Translations under genes and position numbers: made by a program
The notes under the pieces: generated by a model
The model's input: only the letters and a program-made list of their open reading frames with translations
Told to the model about the DNA's origin: nothing
The model's database searches: none
Shown: positions 1 to 7,320 of the stretch, one piece after another
How positions within the stretch are numbered: position 1 is the first letter of the stretch
Layout: every line of letters starts with the position of its first letter
Origin: Candidatus Nitrosotenuis chungbukensis
GTDB lineage: Archaea > Thermoproteota > Nitrososphaeria > Nitrososphaerales > Nitrosopumilaceae
Reading direction: 5' to 3'
DNA: 64,000 nt
Assembly (NCBI RefSeq): GCF_000685395.1
Contig: NZ_AVSQ01000003.1
Location: 1-64,000 of the forward strand

Positions 1-1175
1 TCTGTCTTCTTGTCAGCGGTATCAGACTTTATCGGCTCAATGCCTGCTTGCTTTGCAGAACCGTAATTCCAGACTGTTTCTCCGTTGAATGTTATTCTTG
101 CCAGTCCTTGCTTTCCTAACTCCTGAACTGCCGGAGGCAATGGGTCATAAAGCAACGGCTTTGAGAATTTCTGGCCGTCAGTTATCATCCAGTGAACCAA
201 ATGAATTAGTGCCTTGGCCTCATCCATGCTTTTTACCGACCTGTCAATATTCTCATAGAGAAGCAAGTAGGTAAAACTTGCAATCGGATACGAATTTGCT
301 CCAGGCGCGTTGGTGATGCTTACTTTGCTCCAATCGGCTTCTGCTTTTGGCAGCTGATCTACGTCAAATGCGCTTACTGCCGCAAACACGGATTCAAGGT
401 TTGGTTCTATGAATTTGGTCTTGTCCGCGTTTTGCAAATATGCATAGGTCATTCCATTTTGAAACGCATATGCTAATTCAACATAGCCAATTGCATACTT
501 TGTGTTTCTTGTAGCCCATGCAACACCTTCGTTTCCTGCAGCTCCAACGCCTGTTGGCCATGGAACGCTTTTTCCTACACCTACTTTGGCAGCCCACTCC
601 TTGCTTACCTTTGATAGATAGTCTGTGAACACGTATGTGGTCCCTGAACCATCTGAACGTCTAGTAACAAGTATTGGCCTGTCTGGCATCTTGGTTTCTG
701 GATTTAGTTCAGCAATTTTTGGATCGTTCCATCTCTTTATTTTCCCAAGATAGATGTCAGCTACGATTTCGCCCGTTAGCTTGAGTCCTGATTTTGGAAC
801 TTCAGGCAAGTAATACGCCATGACTACAGATCCAATTGCTTCTGGAATATGCAATGTGCCTGAAGCAAGATTAGCTTCGGCCGCTGTAAGTGGCGCATCA
901 CTAGCTCCAAAGTTAACGGTTCTTTCCGTGTGCTGTTTTACGCCCCCACCGCTACCAATTGACTGATAGTTCAGATTTACATTTGGATGTAGCTTGTTGT
1001 ACTCTACTCTCCATGTATCAATTAGTGGGTATGGGAATGTAGCGCCCGCTCCGTTTATTGCAAATGTCTTGTCAGACTTTGGCGGTTCTGGCCAAGATGC
1101 TGCACTTGCAGACAATGGTACAAAGACACTTGCCATAAGAATCAGACTGAGTGTTATTGAAAGTATTTTCTTCAT
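1..1175 (-). CDS. pstS: Phosphate ABC transporter substrate-binding protein PstS (partial, C-terminus off window)
   Basis: Extracytoplasmic phosphate-binding lipoprotein or anchored protein that feeds the PstCAB importer. Reading leftward from ATG at 1175 gives 391 codons with no stop, so only the last residues are missing. The N-terminus is a signal peptide (MKKILSITLSLILMASVF...). It is followed by the family's phosphate-binding motifs GAGATFPYPL (about residue 40), GSGGGVKQ, ASDAPL and RRSDGSGTTYVF. A TATA-like box about 28 bp upstream suggests a leaderless or very short-leader transcript. The gene diverges from the secreted protein at 1434. The pstCAB genes lie 2 kb away, separated by the PhoU-like regulator. 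Identification is by motifs and full-length family architecture. Confidence 0.95.
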   Translation of the reverse strand, partial: MKKILSITLSLILMASVFVPLSASAASWPEPPKSDKTFAINGAGATFPYPLIDTWRVEYNKLHPNVNLNYQSIGSGGGVKQHTERTVNFGASDAPLTAAEANLASGTLHIPEAIGSVVMAYYLPEVPKSGLKLTGEIVADIYLGKIKRWNDPKIAELNPETKMPDRPILVTRRSDGSGTTYVFTDYLSKVSKEWAAKVGVGKSVPWPTGVGAAGNEGVAWATRNTKYAIGYVELAYAFQNGMTYAYLQNADKTKFIEPNLESVFAAVSAFDVDQLPKAEADWSKVSITNAPGANSYPIASFTYLLLYENIDRSVKSMDEAKALIHLVHWMITDGQKFSKPLLYDPLPPAVQELGKQGLARITFNGETVWNYGSAKQAGIEPIKSDTADKKT

Positions 1176-1197
1176 TGATCAACGAGATTGTAATTTG

Positions 1198-1208
1198 CTA
1201 TATACAAA
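1198..1208 (-). promoter_or_regulatory. TATA-like box of pstS
   Basis: On the minus strand this reads TTTGTATATAG, about 25-30 bp before the pstS ATG at 1175. That is the distance expected for an archaeal leaderless promoter. Position-based inference only. Confidence 0.45.
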
Positions 1209-1245
1209 TAATTGACATAGATTACATTTCGTTCGTAAGTAGTCA

Positions 1246-1364
1246 TATACTATATAGATTTGATTAAATACAAATTAAATTATTACAAAAAAGCCTAATT
1301 TTTGAGAATTGAGTTGTTTTTCTATGCGTAAAGTTAAGATTAGAATTTTGATCTATATAGTATA
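1246..1364. promoter_or_regulatory. Paired inverted operator-like repeats between pstS and the secreted-protein gene
   Basis: TATACTATATAGAT at 1246-1259 recurs as its exact reverse complement ATCTATATAGTATA at 1351-1364. Each copy contains the self-palindrome CTATATAG. Each copy is centred about 50 bp upstream of the predicted TATA box of the gene it faces (1198-1208 for pstS, 1405-1413 for the secreted protein). This symmetry suggests one activator or repressor serving both divergent promoters, plausibly phosphate-responsive. The regulator is not known. Confidence 0.55.
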
Positions 1365-1404
1365 CAGCATACATCGTATGATACGCAATCAATATGGAAT
1401 CTTC

Positions 1405-1413
1405 TTTATTATT
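1405..1413 (+). promoter_or_regulatory. TATA-like box of the secreted-protein gene
   Basis: TTTATTATT lies about 25 bp before the ATG pair at 1434/1437. This favours a leaderless transcript starting there rather than at the upstream TTG (1413) or ATG (1425). Confidence 0.4.
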
Positions 1414-1433
1414 TGTCTGCCAAAATGGCATCA

Positions 1434-2063
1434 ATGATGAAAAACAAAATAATAATGACATCTGTTATTGCAGCAATTGCATCAATCGCGTTGGTTTTTG
1501 GTTTATCACAAACCCAAAACATCGCTGCAGACACACCGCAAGGAAACAGTGTGTATGTATTTGCCGAAGGAGTAAATCCACGTATGACATTCCTATTCAG
1601 GGATGGTACAGAAGTGTCTGATTTCCAAGCATTTACACAGACTAATGCATTAAGTGGAGGTAGCGGCATAGGTATTCAGCCAGAATTCACGCTGGTAAAA
1701 GTGCCAGGCAATACACCACTCCTCTACAAAGCAACCGACGAATTGCTCGTAAAAGGTAAACGGGGCAGCATAGAATGGCAGCACAACAGATTTGATGTCA
1801 CAGTAGATCTAGTACAGGCTGGAGAACCAGTTAGATCCTTCAAGTACACCGGATGCGAAGTTACCAGCTATAGAGTGTATACTGATTGGGACAAAGAAGA
1901 AGGTTACACAACTGGTGGAAAGACAGGATTTGCTGTTCAGGATGAGTTCAAACTTCTGTGTCAGGGATTCTCTCCTCTAAATCCACAGTTAGACCAAATG
2001 AACGGTGTAACAACAGAATACAAAACCAAATCCACGCTAGATCTTAAACAGGAAAACAACTAA
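1434..2063 (+). CDS. Secreted or surface protein of unknown function, divergent from pstS
   Basis: A 209-residue protein with an N-terminal signal or anchor sequence (MMKNKIIMTSVIAAIASIAL) followed by a mostly beta-type extracellular domain. It has two cysteines (in YTGCEV and KLLCQGF) that could form a disulfide. I do not recognise a domain with a known reaction. The start at 1434 was chosen because a TATA-like box sits about 25 bp upstream. In-frame TTG 1413 and ATG 1425 would only add residues before the signal peptide. Because it shares a symmetric operator region with pstS, a role in the phosphate-starvation response at the cell surface is a reasonable inference but is not shown. Confidence 0.75.
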   Translation: MMKNKIIMTSVIAAIASIALVFGLSQTQNIAADTPQGNSVYVFAEGVNPRMTFLFRDGTEVSDFQAFTQTNALSGGSGIGIQPEFTLVKVPGNTPLLYKATDELLVKGKRGSIEWQHNRFDVTVDLVQAGEPVRSFKYTGCEVTSYRVYTDWDKEEGYTTGGKTGFAVQDEFKLLCQGFSPLNPQLDQMNGVTTEYKTKSTLDLKQENN

Positions 2064-2085
2064 TTTTTTTTCTTTTTTATTTTTA
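2064..2085 (+). terminator. T-rich terminator tract
   Basis: Runs of 8 and 6 T with short interruptions immediately follow the stop codon of the secreted-protein gene. This is typical of archaeal oligo-T termination. The next gene is convergent and ends at 2097. Confidence 0.55.
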
Positions 2086-2096
2086 ATTATACAAGA

Positions 2097-3134
2097 CTAT
2101 TTTTCAGTTATAATGTTCTGAATAGTCTCATTGATTACAACTTCAATTATATCGCTTGAATATTCTGCCGTTCTTCTGATGTCCTCTAGGATAAACTTGA
2201 TAGCAGTAGAGTTTTTTGATTCCCTCATTCCATACATGAGTTCCTTTTCGTCCTCGATCACTTTGGCTATGTTTGAGGCTACTTTTTCGGCCAAAATGTG
2301 GTCCTTATTGACTAGTGCGGAAATAGAGTTCTCAAAACAGCCAATCACGTCATTGCTCAGCGTTTCTAATTCCTTGAGCATTTTTGGCTCCAGGGGTTCC
2401 TTTAGAAATCGGGTTCGCTTTGCCATGAGTGCGGCGTGATCAGCGATTCTTTCTATTCTAGATATCACCGTTCTAAAATTAAGACAGTCAGATGGCTGTT
2501 CTAATCCCACATCATAAAGCATGCTTGCATTTTGTATTGCCATCATCAGAGTTCTCATGATATAAAGGCTGAACCGGTCTACTTCGTCATCCATCCGTGC
2601 AACTTCCTCACCGTATTCAACATCGTGTTTTTTCAGAGCCTCGATTGCCTCGCGATGCATGTTTGATGTCATAAGGTACATTCTTTTTAGCGCCACATCA
2701 AATGTCAGTTCCGGAAGTCGAGTCAGAATTTGTATTGTCATAGATTCAGAATCAGACTCCACTATTTCCGTTCCTATCATCGAGCGTCTAACCAGATCTT
2801 TGATCAAACGTGAGTGCTCGGAAAGTATCTTCATCCCCTTTGTTGTTATTTGGATTGTCTTGTAGCCGTTCAGATACAACGCAATGATTTTTCTCCGTAT
2901 GGATTCTTCGGGATCCTTTTGGCTAATTATGATGATTGCCTTTTTTGCAGGCATCTCGGCACCGATTCCAGGATAAAGCGTCATGGACCTGTTTGCATTT
3001 TTTATTATTGTCATGTTATCACCGTTTTTGATTTTGAGCTCGTCAACCCATTTTTTTGGAAGAGAAATTGTATATGTAGAACCGCCGCTTATCTGTATGC
3101 GCCTAGTTTGTTTTGTATCCTGTAATGATTGCAA
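2097..3134 (-). CDS. PhoU-type phosphate regulator with N-terminal AbrB/SpoVT-like DNA-binding domain
   Basis: A 345-residue regulator. Residues about 10-55 (RRIQISGGSTYTISLPKKWV...) match the swapped-hairpin AbrB/SpoVT-type DNA-binding fold found at the head of archaeal PhoU-like proteins. The remainder is helical with two PhoU repeats (for example ALKRMYLMTSNMHREAI and the RIADHAALMAKRTRF segment). The family is expected to sense PstB/phosphate status and control transcription. The start is TTG at 3134, directly preceded in frame by TGA, so no longer form is possible. A 16-bp palindrome covers this start, suggesting autoregulation. It diverges from pstC. Confidence 0.85.
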   Translation of the reverse strand: MQSLQDTKQTRRIQISGGSTYTISLPKKWVDELKIKNGDNMTIIKNANRSMTLYPGIGAEMPAKKAIIIISQKDPEESIRRKIIALYLNGYKTIQITTKGMKILSEHSRLIKDLVRRSMIGTEIVESDSESMTIQILTRLPELTFDVALKRMYLMTSNMHREAIEALKKHDVEYGEEVARMDDEVDRFSLYIMRTLMMAIQNASMLYDVGLEQPSDCLNFRTVISRIERIADHAALMAKRTRFLKEPLEPKMLKELETLSNDVIGCFENSISALVNKDHILAEKVASNIAKVIEDEKELMYGMRESKNSTAIKFILEDIRRTAEYSSDIIEVVINETIQNIITEK

Positions 3135-3139
3135 TCATT
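3124..3139. promoter_or_regulatory. Perfect 16-bp palindrome over the start codon of the PhoU/AbrB-type gene
   Basis: AATGATTGCAATCATT equals its own reverse complement and includes the TTG start (3134-3132). Because the encoded protein has an AbrB-like DNA-binding head, binding of its own start region is a natural hypothesis. Confidence 0.5.
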
Positions 3140-3180
3140 GTTTTAGAGATTTAACAGCTAATACTGGTTTGGTCTGTAAA

Positions 3181-3198
3181 CTATATTGAGGCATATAG
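3181..3198. promoter_or_regulatory. CTATAT-N6-ATATAG inverted repeat upstream of pstC
   Basis: Arms CTATAT (3181-3186) and ATATAG (3193-3198) are centred about 45 bp upstream of a TATA-like TTAGATA (3232-3238). That box is in turn about 27 bp before the pstC ATG. The half-sites match those in the pstS intergenic region, which supports a common phosphate operator. Confidence 0.4.
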
Positions 3199-3261
3199 AA
3201 CTATGTTTCCTCGGTAGAGTATGTACAGATCTTAGATAAGCCAAAACTAGTCAGTCATCAT

Positions 3262-4230
3262 ATGTCAAGGCAGATCCCCTTCAGCAAGCGTAGACTGCCT
3301 ACTGACAAGATATTCAAGATCAGCGCCATGGTTGCAGGCTCGTATGTTTTGGTAATTATTGTGCTAATAGTATTCCAGTTATCATCAGAGTCCTATCCCA
3401 TTTGGCAGCGCGAGGGGCTGGCGTTTTTGACAGGCTCAGATTGGAATGCAGTTGAGGGAAGAGAGTCGTTTGGTGCAGCCCCCTACATACTTGGCACACT
3501 GGTTACGGCAAGCCTTGCGATGATAATCGGTGTCCCGTTGAGTATCGGTATTGCCATGTTCATTTCCCAAGCTCCGAAATATTTGAGCGGTCCCCTTTCT
3601 ATTTTGATAGAATTGCTTGCAGCAGTTCCAAGCATAATATACGGACTGTGGGGAATTTTTGTTTTCAGACAGGTAATGCTTGATTGGGTTGAGTATCCGC
3701 TATACGAGGTATTTGGGGACAATGTTTGGATTTTTTCCTCTGCTCCATTTGGACTAGACATCTTTAGTGCAAGCGTGATACTTGCAATTATGATCATACC
3801 TACCATTTCGGCCGTGTCAAGGGAAATAATGATTGCAGTTCCCCAGCAGCAAAAGGAGGCAGCATACATGCTTGGCGCGACCAAATGGGAAATGTTCAGG
3901 CTTGCAGTATTTCCCTATGCAAAAACAGGTCTAATTGGCGCTGCAATCTTGGGACTAGGCAGGGCAGTGGGTGAGACAATGGCAGTAACAATGCTAATTG
4001 GAAACGCCACAGGTCCAAGTGCCTTTCCGCAATCATTATTCCAGCCAGGACAGACAATGTCAAGCATAATTGCAAACGAGTTCATCGAGGCGTCTCCTGC
4101 GTCATTGCACCTTCCGGCACTAGTAGGCGTTGGCCTCATCTTGTTGCTAGTTGCAATCTGCATCAACGTTGTTGCACACATACTTGTTTCAAGAATGCTA
4201 AAGGTAAGAGAGGGGGCAATCAACGCATGA
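3262..4230 (+). CDS. pstC: Phosphate ABC transporter permease PstC
   Basis: A 322-residue inner component of the high-affinity phosphate importer, normal length for PstC, with about six hydrophobic segments. The cytoplasmic EAA loop that docks on PstB is clear: KEAAYMLGATKWEMFRLAVF, then the conserved GLGRAVGETMAV helix. It starts at ATG 3262 and overlaps pstA by four bases (ATGA), so the two are translationally coupled. It is the first gene of pstC-pstA-pstB-phoU. It works with PstS, encoded on the opposite strand 2 kb to the left. Confidence 0.96.
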   Translation: MSRQIPFSKRRLPTDKIFKISAMVAGSYVLVIIVLIVFQLSSESYPIWQREGLAFLTGSDWNAVEGRESFGAAPYILGTLVTASLAMIIGVPLSIGIAMFISQAPKYLSGPLSILIELLAAVPSIIYGLWGIFVFRQVMLDWVEYPLYEVFGDNVWIFSSAPFGLDIFSASVILAIMIIPTISAVSREIMIAVPQQQKEAAYMLGATKWEMFRLAVFPYAKTGLIGAAILGLGRAVGETMAVTMLIGNATGPSAFPQSLFQPGQTMSSIIANEFIEASPASLHLPALVGVGLILLLVAICINVVAHILVSRMLKVREGAINA

Positions 4231-5150
4231 TGTCGTCAAGTCAAAAACGCGCAGAATACAGATTGCTGTTCAAACAAAACGTTGGCGGCAGACTGGTAGT
4301 AGACAAAATCATGATGGGGATTGTCTTTGGCTGCGTGATTGCTGCAGTCATTCCACTGGGGAGCATTTTGATTGAGGTCTTTAAAAACGGAATTTCAGCA
4401 ATTTCAATCGAGTTTTTGACGCAGGTGCCAGGAGCGATAGGCTCAGGGGAGGGCGGAATAGGCCCTGCCATTCAAGGAACGCTGATTATCATCGGAATGT
4501 CAAGCATGATCGGCGTGCCAATAGGTGTGATGTCTGGGATTTTTCTTGCTGAGTTTGGAGACAACAGGCTTGGAAGAACTGTTCGCTTTTTCAATGATGT
4601 CTTCATGGAGTTCCCATCAATAGTGCTTGGAATATTTGCGTTTTTGGTAATAGTGCTAGTTCTTGGGCACTTTTCGTTGTGGGCAGGAGCCTTTGCGTTA
4701 TCACTCATAATGTTTCCAATCGTAGCTAGAACAACAGAGGAATCACTGAAGATGGTCCCAATGACATACAGGGAGGCAGGCATCGCACTCGGGTTAAAAA
4801 AATGGGTGATCACTTTTAGAATTGTCCTTTCTGCGGCAAAAAGCGGGATGATAACAGGCATTTTGCTATCTGTGGGAAGAATTGGTGGAGAAACTGCGCC
4901 ACTAATCATGACCGTCCTAGGAAGCAGTCAGTTTTTTTCAGGAGTCGACTCCCCGATGGATGCATTGCCACTTAGGATTTGGCGCATGTCGCTTTTACCA
5001 TACGACAGTGCCCAGATGCAAGGGTGGGGGGCAGCACTGGTATTGATAATCATAATTCTTGCGATCAACATCACTGTAAGATATTATTTTGCAAAAAAGA
5101 GTAAGAAAGGAAATATCCTAAGCAAGTTAATGGGTATGAGAAAAAAGTGA
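4227..5150 (+). CDS. pstA: Phosphate ABC transporter permease PstA
   Basis: A 307-residue partner permease of PstC. It has six predicted membrane segments, a canonical EAA loop ([20 protein letters not shown]) and the following [10 protein letters not shown] helix typical of PstA. Its first four bases overlap pstC and its last four overlap pstB (GTGA), the compact coupling usual for pst operons. The N-terminus has a short basic cytoplasmic stretch before the first helix. Length and motifs leave little doubt. Confidence 0.96.
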   Translation: MMSSSQKRAEYRLLFKQNVGGRLVVDKIMMGIVFGCVIAAVIPLGSILIEVFKNGISAISIEFLTQVPGAIGSGEGGIGPAIQGTLIIIGMSSMIGVPIGVMSGIFLAEFGDNRLGRTVRFFNDVFMEFPSIVLGIFAFLVIVLVLGHFSLWAGAFALSLIMFPIVARTTEESLKMVPMTYREAGIALGLKKWVITFRIVLSAAKSGMITGILLSVGRIGGETAPLIMTVLGSSQFFSGVDSPMDALPLRIWRMSLLPYDSAQMQGWGAALVLIIIILAINITVRYYFAKKSKKGNILSKLMGMRKK

Positions 5151-5974
5151 CAGCGATTATGGACGGTAAACAAGATGATATTGAAAACATAGGGGATGAT
5201 CATTTAGATAGTGAAAAAAAATACAAAATGATTGCAGAAAATGTCTCTGTGTTTTATGACGATGTCGAGGCTGTCAAAAATGTCACGATGAAGTTCAAGG
5301 AACGATCAGTGACATCTCTAATTGGCCCCTCAGGATGCGGCAAGACCACATTTTTGCGTTGCCTAAACAGAATGCATGACATGACAAAAAATGCCAGAGT
5401 GCAGGGAAGAATCCTATTAGACGGGGAGGATCTGTATGCAAAGGACAAGGATCCAATATACCACAGGCGCAAAGTCGGCATGGTGTTTCAAAAACCAAAC
5501 CCATTCCCAACAATGTCAATTTATGATAACGTTGCGGCGGGACTTCGCCTAAACGGAGTAAAAGATAGAAGAATCCTAGACGAGATAGTAGAAGACTCTC
5601 TAAAGATGGCATATGTGTGGGATGAGGTAAAAAATAATCTCAAAAAGCCAGCAATAGAGCTGTCAGGTGGTCAACAACAGAGACTATGTATTGCACGTGC
5701 ACTTGCAATTCAACCAGAAGTTTTGTTAATGGACGAGCCTGCATCTGCACTAGATCCAATAGCTACGCAGAAAATCGAGGAGACGATTACGGAGCTTGCC
5801 AGAGAATTCACAATAATCATCGTAACACATAACATGCAGCAGGCTGTCCGCGTTTCAGATTATACTGCATTTATGTATCTTGGAGATTTGATAGAATTTA
5901 ATGAGACAAAAAAGATTTTTACTCAGCCAAAAAATGAACTGACCTCAAAGTACGTAAAGGGGCAATTTGGATAG
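5147..5974 (+). CDS. pstB: Phosphate ABC transporter ATP-binding protein PstB
   Basis: A 275-residue ATPase that drives phosphate import through PstCA. Visible motifs are Walker [10 protein letters not shown], the Q-loop region [11 protein letters not shown], signature [14 protein letters not shown], Walker [14 protein letters not shown] and the H-loop VTHNMQQA. The start is GTG at 5147, overlapping the pstA stop. An in-frame ATG at 5159 is possible and would remove only four residues. The acidic N-terminal extension before the ABC domain is about 25 residues. The stop is immediately followed by the phoU ATG. Confidence 0.96.
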   Translation: MTAIMDGKQDDIENIGDDHLDSEKKYKMIAENVSVFYDDVEAVKNVTMKFKERSVTSLIGPSGCGKTTFLRCLNRMHDMTKNARVQGRILLDGEDLYAKDKDPIYHRRKVGMVFQKPNPFPTMSIYDNVAAGLRLNGVKDRRILDEIVEDSLKMAYVWDEVKNNLKKPAIELSGGQQQRLCIARALAIQPEVLLMDEPASALDPIATQKIEETITELAREFTIIIVTHNMQQAVRVSDYTAFMYLGDLIEFNETKKIFTQPKNELTSKYVKGQFG

Positions 5975-6616
5975 ATGACTCGCCTTATCGATCCCTCACT
6001 GAAAGAGCTTTCCTTACTGATGTCAGAAATGGGCGATCTTTCAATTCAAGGAATCATGCTTGCAATAGACTCGTACATTTATGGGAAAAACAGCGCAAAG
6101 CAGGTTCATGACATATCAGATGAAATCACAAAAAAATATTATCGTGTAGCAGACTTGACATTTGAGATTTTATTAAAATACCAACCAGTTGCTGATGATT
6201 TTCGACTGATACGTTCTGCGATTGAGATCTCTTATGGCTTTTCAAGATTTGGAAGATACGCATACGACATAGCCCTTGTAAGAGATGTATTTGGCGACAT
6301 ATCAGAATGCGACAAAAACTGGCTAATTGAGGCTTCAGAAAAAGTAAAAACGATGATCAAGGATGCAGTTATGTATTTTGCAGAACTTGATATCAGAAAG
6401 GCAGCTACAATGCAAGAAAATGAAAATTTCATTGATACGCTGTATAAGGAACGACTGCCCATGCTTGTTAATTCAAAAAACACCAAGTGTGCCTTGGCAG
6501 AAGCATTGGTATTGAGATATCTTGAAAGAATAGCAGATCATGCCATGTTTATGAGTGATGCGATAAACTATATCGTTACAGGCAAGCACAAGATTCCAAA
6601 GCAAGGCTTGATGTAA
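5975..6616 (+). CDS. phoU: PhoU family phosphate signalling protein
   Basis: A 213-residue all-helical protein with two PhoU repeats. It ends with the conserved LERIADHAMFMSDAINYIVTG segment, whose acidic and histidine residues bind metal clusters in characterised PhoU. It lies directly behind pstB with no gap, so it is probably co-transcribed and modulates the transporter. Unlike the gene at 2097-3134 it has no DNA-binding head. The locus therefore carries two PhoU types, one likely acting on transport and one on transcription. Confidence 0.92.
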   Translation: MTRLIDPSLKELSLLMSEMGDLSIQGIMLAIDSYIYGKNSAKQVHDISDEITKKYYRVADLTFEILLKYQPVADDFRLIRSAIEISYGFSRFGRYAYDIALVRDVFGDISECDKNWLIEASEKVKTMIKDAVMYFAELDIRKAATMQENENFIDTLYKERLPMLVNSKNTKCALAEALVLRYLERIADHAMFMSDAINYIVTGKHKIPKQGLM

Positions 6617-6677
6617 TCATAGAAAAATTCCTATTCTGTATTATGATTTAGTTTATACAGAATCTATTTGAAATGTC

Positions 6678-6684
6678 TTTTTTT
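6678..6684 (+). terminator. Oligo-T terminator after the pst operon
   Basis: A run of seven T follows the phoU stop by about 60 bp, before the convergent gene at 6731. Archaeal oligo-T termination is inferred. Confidence 0.35.
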
Positions 6685-6730
6685 ATTACAAAAATGCTGT
6701 ACAACACATCAAGTTGCCTTGTCATAATGA

Positions 6731-7033
6731 TCAGACTTGTTTCATTCTAGACTTGATTTGATCAATGTATTTTGTTAAAAATTTAGCAAACAGTTCCATT
6801 TTTGGTTGTGATAAGGCCATGGATCCTGAAAGTCTATCGAGTGCTAGTTTTACTGTAAGTTGTTCCTGTAAGATTTCTTGTAATTCTGCTTGATTTTTGT
6901 TTTCAAGATTTTTTGTTAGTGTTGAAAATTCATTTTCAAGCTTTGTCATTATTTCAGGCCCTAATGGCGGTACTTCACCAATTATTTCTTTAAAGGTAAA
7001 ATTTTCAAAGACTTTCATGTTCAAGTTGACCAT
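6731..7033 (-). CDS. Small helical protein of unknown function
   Basis: A 100-residue, highly charged, largely alpha-helical protein, rich in Leu, Lys and Glu with coiled-coil character in the middle (for example TKLENEFSTLTKNLENKNQA). No signal peptide, membrane span or catalytic motif is visible. The ATG at 7033 is used here. A second in-frame ATG at 7018 is equally plausible. It sits between the convergent phoU end and the tRNA-Lys gene. Function not recognised. The codon pattern and clean ORF suggest it is real. Confidence 0.6.
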   Translation of the reverse strand: MVNLNMKVFENFTFKEIIGEVPPLGPEIMTKLENEFSTLTKNLENKNQAELQEILQEQLTVKLALDRLSGSMALSQPKMELFAKFLTKYIDQIKSRMKQV

Positions 7034-7095
7034 GGAAAACTTCTATGAATCATATCAATAAATAATTATTCTAAAATTTCAGCTAAGGAAGAGAG

Positions 7096-7169
7096 CGGGT
7101 CTAGTGGGATTCGGACCCACGACAGCAGGATTAAGAGTCCTGCGCTCTACCTGGCTGAGCCATAGACCC
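7096..7169 (-). tRNA. tRNA-Lys (anticodon CTT)
   Basis: Minus-strand cloverleaf. The acceptor stem GGGTCTA pairs with TAGACCC, with discriminator G. The D stem is GCTC/GAGC, the anticodon stem CAGGA/TCCTG with loop CTCTTAA, and the T stem GTGGG/CCCAC with loop TCCGAAT. The anticodon CTT reads AAG. There is no intron and CCA is not encoded. Confidence 0.95.
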
Positions 7170-7192
7170 ACAGAACAAAAACAATTTTGTGG

Positions 7193-7200
7193 TTATAAAA
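7193..7200 (-). promoter_or_regulatory. TATA box of tRNA-Lys
   Basis: TTTTATAA on the minus strand, centred about 27 bp upstream of the tRNA 5' end. This is the usual archaeal spacing. Confidence 0.6.
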
Positions 7201-7320
7201 TCATAGCGTGAGTTAGATCTATTCATTATATTATAATGAAAATTACAACTGTTCACAGTTAGTTTACTATATTTGCATGAAAAGCGTTTTAGATATGAAT
7301 CTGAATCCAGACAGCACACA

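Noticed and set aside
3483-3884. Minus-strand open frame inside pstC
   Set aside because: Fully covered by pstC, whose membrane and EAA-loop coding sequence explains the open frame.
7273-7320. N-terminal extension of TnpB from TTG 7273
   Set aside because: The added residues have no family similarity, and ATG 7321 begins exactly at the conserved N-terminal motif.
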